From Rhodococcus triatomae BKS 15-14 (GTDB lineage Bacteria > Actinomycetota > Actinomycetes > Mycobacteriales > Mycobacteriaceae), in contig AODO01000012.1 of assembly GCA_000341795.1 (NCBI GenBank), positions 226,375-290,374 of the forward strand: a stretch of 64,000 nt of DNA, given 5' to 3'. Shown in pieces: positions 1 to 9,366 of the stretch (position 1 is the stretch's first letter; each line of letters begins with the position of its first letter). Below the pieces are notes generated by a model. It did not search any database, was not told the origin of the DNA, and saw only the letters and a program-made list of their open reading frames with translations. The position numbers and the translations under genes are program-made.

Positions 1-1
1 C

Positions 2-634
2 GTCTTCCTCATCACCGCGATCGGAATGTCCTTCGTCATCCAGGAATTCGTGCACTACGTGCTGCCGAAGATCTGGCCGGGACTCGGCGGGACCAACGCC
101 CAGCAGCCCATCAAGCTGGTGCAGCCGGTCGAGGTGTTCACCGTCTTCGGGGCCACCGTCACGAACGTGACGATCGTCATCATCATCGCGGCGCTGCTCC
201 TCACCGCCGCCACCGACGTGCTCATCAACCGCACCAAGTTCGGGCGCGGCATCCGCGCCGTCGCGCAGGATCCGGACACCGCGACGCTGATGGGCATCTC
301 GCGGGAACGGGTCATCATGCTGACCTTCCTCATCGGAGGCCTGCTCGCGGGCGCAGCCGCGCTGCTGTACGCGCTCAAGATTCCCTCCGGCATCATCTAC
401 AACGGCGGATTCATCCTCGGCATCAAGGCCTTCTGTGCGGCCGTCCTCGGCGGGATCGGCAACCTGCGCGGCGCGCTGATCGGGGGACTCCTGCTCGGGG
501 TGATGGAGAACTACGGTCAGGTCGTCTTCGGAACCGAATGGCGCGACGTGGTCGCGTTCGTACTGCTCATCGCCGTCCTGATGTTCCGTCCGACGGGAAT
601 CCTCGGCGAGAGCCTCGGGAAGGTACGGGTGTGA
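2..634 (+). CDS. livH: Branched-chain amino acid ABC transporter permease LivH (5' truncated)
   Basis: Inner-membrane permease that forms half of the translocation channel of a LivHMGF importer for leucine, isoleucine, valine or related substrates. The reading frame is open from base 2, so the start lies before the window; about 210 C-terminal residues are present. Several hydrophobic segments are visible, with the family's C-terminal GGIGN motif followed by a glycine-rich helix and a conserved RPTG(I/L) ending. The stop TGA at 632-634 overlaps the GTG start of livM at 631, showing translational coupling. A urea-type (Urt) transporter has the same architecture, so substrate is inferred only. 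Confidence 0.88.
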   Translation, partial: VFLITAIGMSFVIQEFVHYVLPKIWPGLGGTNAQQPIKLVQPVEVFTVFGATVTNVTIVIIIAALLLTAATDVLINRTKFGRGIRAVAQDPDTATLMGISRERVIMLTFLIGGLLAGAAALLYALKIPSGIIYNGGFILGIKAFCAAVLGGIGNLRGALIGGLLLGVMENYGQVVFGTEWRDVVAFVLLIAVLMFRPTGILGESLGKVRV

Positions 635-1878
635 GCGCGCGGCCCGCCGGCTCCGGCGACGCGCCCCGCGGACGCGGAGTCGGCGACGCGATCCGCGGCT
701 GGTGGAACGGGCTGACCAGGCCGATGCAGTGGCTGGTCGGCGTCCCACTGATCGTGCTCGTCGCGCTCCTCCCGGTCTGGCGGCCACCGCTGCTCGACAC
801 GCCCGGCACCGACTTCGGTGGGGTGATGGCGCAGTTCGCAATGGTTGCTCTCATCGCGATCGGCCTGAACGTCGTCGTCGGTCAAGCCGGCCTGCTCGAT
901 CTCGGTTACGTCGGCTTCTACGCCGTCGGCGCCTACACCGTCGGCCTGCTGACCAGCCCGAACAGTCCGTGGAACAAAATGGGCACCAGCGCCTTCTTCT
1001 CCACCGACTGGGCGTGGCTGTCGTGCCTGCCGATCGCGGTTGCGATCACGGCCTTCACCGGACTGCTGCTCGGAACGCCGACCCTGCGGTTGCGCGGCGA
1101 CTACCTCGCGATCGTCACCCTCGGCTTCGGTGAGATCGTCCGCCTGCTCGCCGACAATCTCACCGACGTCACCAACGGGGGACAGGGTCTGTCCCAGATC
1201 GCGTATCCGCACCTCGGCGAATCCGAGGAGAAGCCGTACGGCGTCTTCTCCGCGGGCAACACCGGAGGCAACGTCAATTCCGGGGTGTGGTGGTTCTGGG
1301 TCGGCATGGCGATGGTGATCGTCGTGCTGCTCGTCGTCGGCAATCTCGAGCGCAGCCGTGTCGGCCGCGCCTGGGTCGCGATCCGGGAGGACGAGGACGC
1401 CGCCGAGATCATGGGCGTGCCGACCTTCAAGTTCAAGCTGTGGGCCTTCACGATCGGCGCCGCGATCGGCGGCCTGTCGGGTGCGCTGTACGCAGGACAG
1501 GTCCAGTTCATCAATCCGACCGGCTTCAACGTCATCAACTCGATGCTGTTCCTGTGCGCCGTGGTCATCGGCGGCCAGGGCAACAAACTCGGCGTCATCG
1601 TCGGGGCGTTCATCATCGTCTACCTGCCGAACCGGGTGATGTCCGTGCAGGTGGGGGGCCAGTCGCTGGGGGACTACAAGTACCTGTTCTTCGGCCTGGC
1701 GCTGGTGATGCTGATGATCTTCCGGCCGCAGGGCCTGTTCCCTGCCCGGCAGAAGCTGCTGGCGTACGGTCGGCAGGTGTACCGGGCGGTGCGCAGGCCC
1801 ACCGACACGACGGACCCGCCGGACCGCAACGACCCGGAACCGACCCCGGAAACCGTCGCGAACGGAGGTGGGCGATGA
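631..1878 (+). CDS. livM: Branched-chain amino acid ABC transporter permease LivM
   Basis: Second channel subunit of the LivHMGF importer, 415 residues. The GTG at 631 is chosen because it overlaps the livH stop (GTGA); the frame is open upstream but would overlap livH by about 90 bp. Many hydrophobic helices are seen, including a segment with [16 protein letters not shown], the typical LivM core, and the cytoplasmic-loop motif [11 protein letters not shown] that contacts the ATPase. The protein ends in a hydrophilic tail rich in Pro, Thr, Asp and Arg (about the last 40 residues). The stop overlaps the livG start as ATGA. Confidence 0.9.
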   Translation: MSARPAGSGDAPRGRGVGDAIRGWWNGLTRPMQWLVGVPLIVLVALLPVWRPPLLDTPGTDFGGVMAQFAMVALIAIGLNVVVGQAGLLDLGYVGFYAVGAYTVGLLTSPNSPWNKMGTSAFFSTDWAWLSCLPIAVAITAFTGLLLGTPTLRLRGDYLAIVTLGFGEIVRLLADNLTDVTNGGQGLSQIAYPHLGESEEKPYGVFSAGNTGGNVNSGVWWFWVGMAMVIVVLLVVGNLERSRVGRAWVAIREDEDAAEIMGVPTFKFKLWAFTIGAAIGGLSGALYAGQVQFINPTGFNVINSMLFLCAVVIGGQGNKLGVIVGAFIIVYLPNRVMSVQVGGQSLGDYKYLFFGLALVMLMIFRPQGLFPARQKLLAYGRQVYRAVRRPTDTTDPPDRNDPEPTPETVANGGGR

Positions 1879-2837
1879 CCGCGGGACCCGGCGCGGGCGA
1901 CGCGCTGTTCGACAACGAGGACCTCGCCGTCGAGCTCCCCCCGGAGGAGAGCGACCGGAACGCGGGCGTCGTCGACGTGACCGCGCTCGACCCGGCGCTC
2001 GCCGACCCCGATGCGGTCGCGGACGCCGTTGCGCCGCAACGTGACATTCGTGTCGACGAGGGCGAGGCACTGCTGCGCACGGAGGGCCTCACGGTGAGGT
2101 TCGGTGGACTCGTCGCCCTCGACGACGTGAGCTTCGAGATCCGGCGTGGCGAGATCCTCGGCCTGATCGGGCCGAACGGCGCCGGCAAGACCACCTGCTT
2201 CAACGCGATCACCGGTGTCTACAAGCCGTCCGCGGGCACCGTGTCCTTCGACGGCCGGGTACTGGCGAAAACCAAACGCAACGAGATCACCCGGCTCGGT
2301 ATCGCGCGGACCTTCCAGAACATTCGGCTCTTCAGTGAGATGACGGCGTTGGAGAACGTGGTCGTCGGAACCGACGCCCGGCACCGGACATCGGTACCCG
2401 GCGCGATCTTCCGCACCGCACGGCATCGGCGTGAGGAGCACGACGCCGTCGAACGCGGGATGGCGCTGCTCGAGTTCGTCGGGATCGCGCCGCGCGCCGT
2501 GGAGAAGGCCCGCAATCTCTCCTACGGTGATCAGCGCCGACTGGAGATCGCCCGCGCTCTGGCCACCGAACCGAAACTGCTCTGCCTCGACGAGCCGGCC
2601 GCCGGATTCAATCCCAGCGAGAAGGCCGCGCTGATGGACCTGATCCGCAAGATCCGCGACGACGGCTTCACGGTCCTGCTGATCGAACACGACATGCGTC
2701 TGGTGATGGGGGTGACCGACCGGATCGTGGTCCTCGAATTCGGTCGCAAGATCGCCGACGACGTGCCCTCCGCGATCCGCGAGAACCCCGCCGTGATCGC
2801 CGCCTATCTGGGAGTCCCGGATGACGAATCGGCCTGA
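1875..2837 (+). CDS. livG: Branched-chain amino acid ABC transporter ATPase LivG
   Basis: ATP-hydrolysing subunit of the Liv importer, 320 residues. The Walker A motif GPNGAGKTT lies at about residues 99-107, the LivG-typical [10 protein letters not shown] follows, and Walker B is [13 protein letters not shown]. The LSGGQ position reads LSYGDQRR, usual for LivG. The first ~65 residues are an acidic, Ala/Asp-rich extension that is not part of the ATPase fold; usual LivG proteins are about 255 residues. The ATG at 1875 overlaps the livM stop. A later start would remove the extension, but no convincing alternative ribosome site is seen. Confidence 0.9.
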   Translation: MTAGPGAGDALFDNEDLAVELPPEESDRNAGVVDVTALDPALADPDAVADAVAPQRDIRVDEGEALLRTEGLTVRFGGLVALDDVSFEIRRGEILGLIGPNGAGKTTCFNAITGVYKPSAGTVSFDGRVLAKTKRNEITRLGIARTFQNIRLFSEMTALENVVVGTDARHRTSVPGAIFRTARHRREEHDAVERGMALLEFVGIAPRAVEKARNLSYGDQRRLEIARALATEPKLLCLDEPAAGFNPSEKAALMDLIRKIRDDGFTVLLIEHDMRLVMGVTDRIVVLEFGRKIADDVPSAIRENPAVIAAYLGVPDDESA

Positions 2838-3585
2838 CACCGACCACGAACCCACCACCACCGATGCGCCGCTGCTCGAGGTCACCGACCTGATCGTGGG
2901 GTACGGCCGGATTCGCGCGCTGCACGGGATCTCGCTCGACGTTCGTCGCGGCGAGTTGGTCACGCTGCTGGGCGCGAACGGGGCGGGGAAGTCGACGACG
3001 ATGCGCGCACTGTCCGGTCTGCTTCCGTTGGGCGGCGGACGGATCGTGTTCGACGGCACCGACATCAGTCACGTCAAGGCCCACGACCGAGTGAAGCTCG
3101 GGATGGTGCAGGTGCCGGAGGGGCGCGGTGTGTTCCCCGGGATGACCGTGCAGGAGAACCTCGACATGGGTTGCTACGCAAGGACCTTCCCGTCGAAGGG
3201 CGAGTACGCCGAGCGCCTCGACTGGGTGTTCGAGCTGTTTCCGCGGCTCGGGGAGCGTCGAACCCAGGTCGGCGGGACCATGTCGGGCGGCGAGCAGCAG
3301 ATGCTCGCGATCGGGCGCGCACTGATGGCCCGGCCGCGGCTGCTGATGATGGACGAGCCCTCGATGGGACTCGCTCCGATGGTGATCGCGCAGATCTTCC
3401 GCATCATCGCGGACATCAATGCGCAGGGCACCACCATCCTGCTGGTGGAACAGAACGCGCAGCAGGCGCTGCGTCGCACCGACCGCGCCTACATCCTCGA
3501 AACCGGGGAGATAACCCGCACCGGTACCGGCAGCGATCTGCTCGCCGATCCGGCGGTGAAGCAGGCGTACCTCGGCGTCGGCTGA
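2821..3585 (+). CDS. livF: Branched-chain amino acid ABC transporter ATPase LivF
   Basis: Second ATPase of the importer, 254 residues. Walker A GANGAGKST is at about residues 51-59, followed by the LivF-typical VPEGRGVFPGMTV, the signature MSGGEQQMLAIGRAL, and Walker B LLMMDEPSMGLAP. The ATG at 2821 sits 17 bp inside livG, the tightest overlap in this operon. LivF pairs with LivG to power the LivHM channel. No substrate-binding protein gene is inside the window; it is expected upstream of livH. Confidence 0.92.
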   Translation: MTNRPDTDHEPTTTDAPLLEVTDLIVGYGRIRALHGISLDVRRGELVTLLGANGAGKSTTMRALSGLLPLGGGRIVFDGTDISHVKAHDRVKLGMVQVPEGRGVFPGMTVQENLDMGCYARTFPSKGEYAERLDWVFELFPRLGERRTQVGGTMSGGEQQMLAIGRALMARPRLLMMDEPSMGLAPMVIAQIFRIIADINAQGTTILLVEQNAQQALRRTDRAYILETGEITRTGTGSDLLADPAVKQAYLGVG

Positions 3586-3640
3586 GCCGACGCGCCAGGC
3601 GTGGCACGCCCGATGTTGCGTACCTGTCGGGGCACCTCCC

Positions 3641-3646
3641 TAGACT
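3641..3646 (+). promoter_or_regulatory. -10 hexamer of leaderless polA promoter
   Basis: TAGACT ends 7 nt before the polA GTG start, so transcription would begin at or next to the start codon. TTGCGT at 3616-3621 is a possible -35 element with 19-bp spacing. Confidence 0.6.
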
Positions 3647-3653
3647 CACTGCG

Positions 3654-6383
3654 GTGAGCCCGACAACGTCACCCGCATCCGACACCGCACCCGCAGGCAC
3701 AGGCGACAAGCCGACGCTGCTGCTCCTCGACGGGCACTCTCTGGCATATCGCGCGTTCTTCGCGCTGCCGGCGGAGAACTTCAAGACGCACAGCGGGCAG
3801 ACCACCAACGCCGTGTACGGGTTCACCTCGATGTTGATCAACCTGCTGCGTGACGAGCAGCCCACTCACGTCGCCGCCGCGTTCGACGTGTCCCGGCAGA
3901 CCTTCCGGGCGGAGGCGTACCCCGAGTACAAGGCGAACCGGAGCACGACCCCGGACGAGTTCAAGGGGCAGGTCGAGATCACCAAGGAGGTGCTCGGCGC
4001 GATGGGGATCCCGGTGATGGCCGAGGCCGGGTTCGAGGCCGACGACGTCATCGCCACGCTCACCACCCAGGCCACCGCCGAGGGATTCCGGGTGCTCGTG
4101 TGCACCGGCGACCGCGACGCACTGCAGCTCGTCACCGACGACGTGACGGTGCTGTACCCCCGCAAGGGCGTCTCGGACCTGACGCGGTTCACCCCCGCCG
4201 CGGTCGAGGAGAAGTACGGCCTGACGCCGCGGCAGTATCCCGACTACGCGGCGCTGCGCGGCGACCCGTCGGACAACCTGCCCGGTATCCCGGGCGTGGG
4301 GGAGAAGACCGCCGCCAAGTGGATCCGCGAGTTCGGGTCGTTCACCGAGCTCGTCGACCGGGTCGACGAGGTCCGCGGCAAGGTCGGTGACGCGCTGCGC
4401 GCCAACCTCTCGGCCGTCGTGATGAACCGTCAGCTCACCGAGATGGTGCGCGACGTGCCGCTGCCGTACACCCCCGACCAGCTCGCGCTGGCACCGTGGG
4501 ACCGCGACAAGATCCACTCGCTGTTCGACGATCTCGAGTTCCGGGTGCTCCGGGACCGGTTGTTCGACACGCTGTCCTCGGCCGAGCCCGAGGCAGAGGA
4601 GGGCTTCGAGGTGCGTGGCGGCGCGCTCGCGCCCGGCGAGGTCGCCGAATGGCTCACGGCGCACGTGGGCGACGGCTCCCGGGCGGCACTGTCGGTCGTC
4701 GGCCCGGGCAGCCCGTACGGGGGTGACGCGGCGTCCGTCGCGATCGCCGCCGCCGACGGTGAGGGCGCGTACGTCGCCACCGCCACGGTCACCGAGGAGG
4801 ACGAGAACGCGCTCGCCGCGTGGCTCGCCGATTCCGCCGCCCCGAAGGCGCTCCACGAGGCGAAATCGGCCATCCACGCCCTGCGCGGCCGCGGGTGGAC
4901 GCTGCGTGGCCTCACCAGCGACACCGCCCTCGCGGCGTACCTGGTCCGGCCCGGGCAGCGCAGCTTCAATCTCGACGACCTGTCGCTGCGGTACCTCAAG
5001 CGGGAACTGCGGGTCGAGGACTCGGGCGACGCCCAGCTCTCGCTCCTAGACGCCGAGGACGAGGCGGAGTCGAAGGCCGCGGAAACCGAGATCCTGCGGG
5101 CCCGGGCGGTCCTCGACCTCGCAGACGCGTTCGACACCGAACTGGCGTCCATCGAATCCGCACGCCTGCTGACCGATCTGGAGTTGCCCCTCCTGGAGGT
5201 CCTCGCCGCCGTCGAGTCGACCGGCATCGCCGTCGACACCGATCACCTCGACGAGCTCCAGTCCACGTTCGCCGGCCGGGTGTCCGATGCCGCGAACGCC
5301 GCCTACGAGGTGATCGGTGAGCAGATCAACCTCGGCTCGCCCAAGCAGTTGCAGGTCGTGCTGTTCGACAAGCTCGACATGCCGAAGACGAAGAAGACCA
5401 AGACGGGATACACCACGGACGCGGCGGCGCTGGAGTCCCTCTTCGAGAAGACGCAGCACCCGTTCCTCGAGCACCTGCTGGCGCACCGTGACGCAACCCG
5501 CCTCAAGGTGACCGTCGACGGACTGCTCAAGTCGGTCGCCGACGACGGCCGCATCCACACCACGTTCAACCAGACGGTCGCGGCCACCGGACGCCTCTCG
5601 TCGACCGAGCCGAACCTGCAGAACATCCCGGTTCGCACCGACGCCGGCCGGCAGATCCGTGATGCGTTCGTGGTCGGGTCCGGGTTCGGATCCCTGATGA
5701 CCGCCGACTACAGCCAGATCGAGATGCGGATCATGGCGCACCTGTCGAACGACGACGGCCTGATCGAGGCCTTCAACACGGGTGAGGACCTGCACAGTTT
5801 CGTCGGCTCCCGAGCGTTCGGGGTACCGATCGAGGAGGTCACCCCCGAACTGCGGCGACGGGTGAAGGCGATGTCCTACGGCCTGGCCTACGGGCTCAGT
5901 GCCTACGGCCTGGCCGCTCAGCTGAAGATCTCCACCGAGGAGGCGAAGGAGCAGATGGAGGCGTACTTCGCCCGGTTCGGCGGGGTCCGCGACTATCTGC
6001 GGGAGGTCGTGGAGAAGGCACGCAAGGACGGCTACACGTCCACGCTGTACGGGCGCCGCCGCTACCTGCCCGACCTGAACTCCGACAATCGCCAGCGTCG
6101 TGAGGTCGCCGAGCGAGCGGCACTCAATGCTCCGATTCAGGGAACCGCCGCGGACATCATCAAGGTCGCGATGATCGACGTCCAGTCCGCACTGGCCGAG
6201 GCCGGTCTGCGGTCGCGGATGCTGCTCCAGGTGCACGACGAGCTGGTGCTGGAGATCGCGGCCGACGAGCGTGACGCCGTCGAGGCCCTGGTCCGGGAGA
6301 AGATGGCGGGAGCGATCGAGTTGTCGGTTCCGCTCGACGTCTCCGTCGGGGTGGGCCGCAGCTGGGATGCGGCGGCCCACTGA
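3654..6383 (+). CDS. polA: DNA polymerase I
   Basis: Replication and repair polymerase that fills gaps and removes RNA primers; 909 residues, matching the mycobacterial enzyme length. The N-terminal 5'-3' exonuclease domain is intact (LLLDGHSLAYRAFF, EADDVIATL, CTGDRDALQL). The middle 3'-5' exonuclease-like domain lacks the usual acidic metal ligands, as in other actinobacterial Pol I. The polymerase domain has motif A (DYSQIEMR), motif B (RRRVKAMSYGLAYGLS) and motif C (QVHDELV). The GTG at 3654 is selected from homology to the family N-terminus and the hexamer just upstream. The stop overlaps the next start as TGATG. Confidence 0.97.
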   Translation: MSPTTSPASDTAPAGTGDKPTLLLLDGHSLAYRAFFALPAENFKTHSGQTTNAVYGFTSMLINLLRDEQPTHVAAAFDVSRQTFRAEAYPEYKANRSTTPDEFKGQVEITKEVLGAMGIPVMAEAGFEADDVIATLTTQATAEGFRVLVCTGDRDALQLVTDDVTVLYPRKGVSDLTRFTPAAVEEKYGLTPRQYPDYAALRGDPSDNLPGIPGVGEKTAAKWIREFGSFTELVDRVDEVRGKVGDALRANLSAVVMNRQLTEMVRDVPLPYTPDQLALAPWDRDKIHSLFDDLEFRVLRDRLFDTLSSAEPEAEEGFEVRGGALAPGEVAEWLTAHVGDGSRAALSVVGPGSPYGGDAASVAIAAADGEGAYVATATVTEEDENALAAWLADSAAPKALHEAKSAIHALRGRGWTLRGLTSDTALAAYLVRPGQRSFNLDDLSLRYLKRELRVEDSGDAQLSLLDAEDEAESKAAETEILRARAVLDLADAFDTELASIESARLLTDLELPLLEVLAAVESTGIAVDTDHLDELQSTFAGRVSDAANAAYEVIGEQINLGSPKQLQVVLFDKLDMPKTKKTKTGYTTDAAALESLFEKTQHPFLEHLLAHRDATRLKVTVDGLLKSVADDGRIHTTFNQTVAATGRLSSTEPNLQNIPVRTDAGRQIRDAFVVGSGFGSLMTADYSQIEMRIMAHLSNDDGLIEAFNTGEDLHSFVGSRAFGVPIEEVTPELRRRVKAMSYGLAYGLSAYGLAAQLKISTEEAKEQMEAYFARFGGVRDYLREVVEKARKDGYTSTLYGRRRYLPDLNSDNRQRREVAERAALNAPIQGTAADIIKVAMIDVQSALAEAGLRSRMLLQVHDELVLEIAADERDAVEALVREKMAGAIELSVPLDVSVGVGRSWDAAAH

Positions 6384-7156
6384 TGGGCGTCCTGGTCTGC
6401 TTTCACGCGCACCCGGACGACGAGGTGTTCATCACCGGCGGGGTGATCCGTGCCGCGTCGGACGCCGGACACCGCGTGGTGCTGGTCACCGCGACCGACG
6501 GCGCCCTCGGCGAGGTTCCGGACGGGTTGCTCGAACCCGGTGAGACCCTGGCACACCGGCGCCTCGCCGAACTCGATGCATCGGCCGACGCTCTCGGCGT
6601 GCATCGGGTCGTGCCGCTGCACTACCGGGATTCGGGGATGGCAGGCACCGCCGACAACGCCCATCCCGACGCGTTCTGCAATGTCGATGTCGACGTCGCC
6701 GCAGCGCGACTGGCGGAGGTGCTCTCGGAGGAGGGCGCCGACGTCGTGACGATCTACGACGAGAACGGGGGATACGGGCATCCCGATCACGTACAGGTGC
6801 ACCGCGTCGGGGTGCGGGCGGCCGAACTCGCGGGTGTGAAGCGGGTGTACGAGGCCGCGGTCAACCGGGACCACATGAAGCGGATGATCGCCGCGAATCC
6901 CGCCTGGGCGGACGGAGCGGACGCACCGGACGTGGAGACCCTCGGCCTGCCGGAGGCGGCGATCACGACGGTCGTGGACGTTTCGGGTCACGTGCAGGCG
7001 AAGCGTGCGGCGATGGTCGCGCACGCCACCCAGGTCGGCGACTTCGGCCCCTTCCTGCAGATGCCGCTCGAACTGCTGGGTGCGGCGGTCGGAACCGAGT
7101 GGTTCCGGCGCCGGGACGTGCCCGTCGGACACCGCGAGTCGGCCCTCGACCTGTGA
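6383..7156 (+). CDS. PIG-L family deacetylase (MshB/Mca-like)
   Basis: Zinc-dependent N-deacetylase of the GlcNAc-PI/LmbE family, 257 residues. The metal-binding AHPDDE motif lies at residues 9-14 and the second histidine motif GYGHPDHVQVH near residue 130. Actinobacterial relatives act in mycothiol synthesis (MshB), in cleaving mycothiol conjugates (Mca), or on unknown N-acetyl sugars. The sequence does not decide between these. The ATG overlaps the polA stop, so it is translationally coupled to polA, which is an unusual partner with no obvious functional link. Confidence 0.82.
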   Translation: MGVLVCFHAHPDDEVFITGGVIRAASDAGHRVVLVTATDGALGEVPDGLLEPGETLAHRRLAELDASADALGVHRVVPLHYRDSGMAGTADNAHPDAFCNVDVDVAAARLAEVLSEEGADVVTIYDENGGYGHPDHVQVHRVGVRAAELAGVKRVYEAAVNRDHMKRMIAANPAWADGADAPDVETLGLPEAAITTVVDVSGHVQAKRAAMVAHATQVGDFGPFLQMPLELLGAAVGTEWFRRRDVPVGHRESALDL

Positions 7157-7158
7157 GG

Positions 7159-7186
7159 GCCGGGTCGGCGCCACCGCCGACCCGGC
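7159..7186. terminator. Bidirectional hairpin between converging genes
   Basis: Perfect 12-bp GC-rich stem (7159-7170 with 7175-7186) and a CCAC loop, between the ends of the deacetylase and thioredoxin genes. No U-run follows. Confidence 0.6.
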
Positions 7187-7192
7187 ACCGCC

Positions 7193-7558
7193 CTAGGCGC
7201 CCTGCTGGGCCTCGATCTGCTTGCGGACCTCGTCCATGTCGAGGGCCTTCACCTGCGTGACCAGGTCTTCCAACGCGGCCTGCGGGAGGGCTCCGGGCTG
7301 GGAGAACACGAGGATGCCCTCGCGGAACGCCATGATCGTCGGGATGGATCGGATGTTCGCCGCGGCGGCGAGCCCCTGCTCGGCTTCGGTGTCCACCTTG
7401 CCGTGCACGACGTCGGGATGAGCCTCCGACGACGCCTCGAACGTGGGGGCGAACTGGCGGCACGGACCGCACCACGACGCCCAGAAGTCGATCAGCACGA
7501 CGTCGTTGCCGGTCACGATCTCGTCGAAGTTCTGCTGGGTCAGGGTCTGGGTGGCCAT
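7193..7558 (-). CDS. trxA: Thioredoxin
   Basis: Small dithiol-disulfide oxidoreductase, 121 residues, with the active site WCGPC (Cys30 and Cys33) and the cis-proline in the segment SIPTIM. There is no signal peptide, so a cytoplasmic role is likely. The ATG at 7558 is preceded by a purine-rich ribosome site (GAGAGG, about 6 nt away); the frame is open further upstream but without family similarity. The C-terminus adds a short charged helix ending EAQQGA beyond the classical fold. This is a free-standing thioredoxin gene rather than one paired with thioredoxin reductase. Confidence 0.9.
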   Translation of the reverse strand: MATQTLTQQNFDEIVTGNDVVLIDFWASWCGPCRQFAPTFEASSEAHPDVVHGKVDTEAEQGLAAAANIRSIPTIMAFREGILVFSQPGALPQAALEDLVTQVKALDMDEVRKQIEAQQGA

Positions 7559-7693
7559 TCGAATCCTCTCGCCGCCGGCCGGTGCCGGGATCGGTGCAGC
7601 CCTTCGGCTGCAGTCGCGTCCTACAACGCGTAGTGCGCACCGATTCTTCCCGACATCACCGATCGCTGCCGCAACGGGAGCCACCGGTGCGGG

Positions 7694-8206
7694 TCACGTG
7701 ACGAGCCACTCGCGTTTCGCGTCGCCGTCCCAGCGCCGGATGCCGGCGCCCTTCCCCGTCGTGTGCGCCGGGTGGACGAGGTTCAGGGCGGGTCCGATCT
7801 CGTCGGGGAACACGCGCCGGGCGAGGGTGATGTGCGGCGTCCAGTCGCCGGGATGGATGTGCGCGGGAACGCCGGGACAGTCGTGCAGGATTCGAAAGAT
7901 GCTCCGCTGCAAGGCCAGCAGGCCGGCAGTGGGAACGACCAGATATGCCAGCGTCTTTCGGTGCCCGCCGAAGACGACCAGACCTCCCAGCGAGATCCGC
8001 AGGTCGGGTGGTGACAGCTGCTGCTGCAGCAGGAGATCGGTTTCCGGGTCGATGTGCTGCGCGACGGCGAGCGTCACGTGCGGCCGGTTGGTCGACTTGC
8101 GGACCACCCCTTGGCTGGGAAGCGCGGCGTCGGCCAGGCGCCGCCACTCACGGCGGACGGTGTCGTCGAGGCCGGAGTCGAGCAGCAGTTCCACGGACTG
8201 CACCAT
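7694..8206 (-). CDS. 2'-5' RNA ligase / cyclic phosphodiesterase-like protein
   Basis: Member of the 2H phosphoesterase superfamily, 170 residues. The two diagnostic HxT motifs are present: PHVTLAV near residue 50 and PHITLAR about 85 residues later. Family members open 2',3'-cyclic phosphates or act on tRNA ends; the real substrate here is unknown. I chose ATG at 8206 because the longer open frame would run into the divergently transcribed dehydrogenase gene. Only 19 bp separate the two divergent starts, so their promoters must lie inside coding sequence or overlap. Confidence 0.75.
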   Translation of the reverse strand: MVQSVELLLDSGLDDTVRREWRRLADAALPSQGVVRKSTNRPHVTLAVAQHIDPETDLLLQQQLSPPDLRISLGGLVVFGGHRKTLAYLVVPTAGLLALQRSIFRILHDCPGVPAHIHPGDWTPHITLARRVFPDEIGPALNLVHPAHTTGKGAGIRRWDGDAKREWLVT

Positions 8207-8225
8207 GCTGAGCAATGATTGTCGT

Positions 8226-9341
8226 GTGACCCCACCGAGCGCAATCACCCCAGAATCCGGGCACGCCGGGACCTCGCTGCGACTGGGACTGCTCGTCGGC
8301 GACGGGATCGGGCACGAGATCGTTCCCGACACGCGGCGTGTCGTCGACACCGCCGTGTCGGCGGTCGGGCACGACGCGATCGCGTGGGTGGAACTCCCGA
8401 TCGGGTTCGACGCGATCGACAGTCACGGCACACCGATCCCGGAGGAGACGCTGGCTGCGTTGCAGGGTCTCGACGGCTGGGTGCTGGGCCCCCACGACAG
8501 CGCGGCGTATCCCGAGCAGTTCCGTGGTGACCTCACCCCTGGCGGGACGATCCGAAAGCGGTTCGGCCTGTTCGCCAACATTCGTCCTGCTCGGGCGCAC
8601 GCGGGCGTCGCGGCGACGGTCCCCGACATGGATCTGGTGATCGTGCGGGAGAACACGGAGGGCTTCTACGCGGATCGGAACATGCACGTCGGGAGCGGTG
8701 AGTTCATGCCGACCCCGGACGTGGCGATGGCGGTCGCGGTGTTCACGCGTCGTGCCTGCGAGCGCATCGCGCACACCGCGTGCCGTCTCGCCGGGCAGCG
8801 TCGGGGGCGGGTCACCGTCGTTCACAAGACCAATGTTCTGGCACTGACCACGGGTCTGTTCCTGGAAGCTGTCACCGACGTCGCGCGGGGCTACCCCGGG
8901 GTGCGTGTCGACGCCGAGCACGTCGACGCCATGGCCGCCCATCTCGTCCGGCGGGGCGGTGACTTCGACGTCGTCGTGACCGAGAACATGTTCGGGGACA
9001 TCCTGTCCGACCTCGCGGGCGAACTCTCCGGGTCGCTCGGTACGGCACCGTCGCTGAACGCATCCGCGACGCAGGCGATGGCCCAGGCGGCGCACGGAGC
9101 GGCCCCGGACATCGCGGGCCGCAATCGCGCCAATCCCACGGCGATGATGTTGTCGGCGGCGATGCTGCTGGACTGGCTGGCGGACCGAAGGACGGACCCG
9201 CTGCTGGCGCGGGCTGCGGAGCGGATCCGGCGCGCCGTCGCGGACACGCTGGCCGCCGGGGTCGCGACCGCGGACCTGGGCGGCTTGGCGTCCACGGCCG
9301 AGTTCACCGAAACGGTCGGGGCTCGAATCCTGCGCCGGTGA
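8226..9341 (+). CDS. Isocitrate/isopropylmalate dehydrogenase family protein
   Basis: NAD(P)-dependent beta-hydroxyacid oxidative decarboxylase, 371 residues. Recognised by GDGIGHEI near the N-terminus, the substrate-site segment VRENTEGFYADR, and the metal-binding region VTENMFGDILSDLAGELSGS. The pattern fits the isopropylmalate/tartrate/homoisocitrate branch rather than classical Icd; the exact substrate cannot be read from sequence. No leucine biosynthesis genes are nearby, so it need not be leuB. The GTG at 8226 is chosen as the first start compatible with the divergent neighbour; a longer frame upstream is antisense to the RNA ligase gene. Confidence 0.82.
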   Translation: MTPPSAITPESGHAGTSLRLGLLVGDGIGHEIVPDTRRVVDTAVSAVGHDAIAWVELPIGFDAIDSHGTPIPEETLAALQGLDGWVLGPHDSAAYPEQFRGDLTPGGTIRKRFGLFANIRPARAHAGVAATVPDMDLVIVRENTEGFYADRNMHVGSGEFMPTPDVAMAVAVFTRRACERIAHTACRLAGQRRGRVTVVHKTNVLALTTGLFLEAVTDVARGYPGVRVDAEHVDAMAAHLVRRGGDFDVVVTENMFGDILSDLAGELSGSLGTAPSLNASATQAMAQAAHGAAPDIAGRNRANPTAMMLSAAMLLDWLADRRTDPLLARAAERIRRAVADTLAAGVATADLGGLASTAEFTETVGARILRR

Positions 9342-9353
9342 GCGGCCTGCAAG

Positions 9354-9359
9354 TACGCT
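9354..9359 (+). promoter_or_regulatory. -10 hexamer for the glutamate-type ABC operon
   Basis: TACGCT ends 7 nt before the GTG at 9367, the same geometry as at polA and uvrB. It supports 9367 rather than 9394 as the start. Confidence 0.5.
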
Positions 9360-9366
9360 GCGAAGG

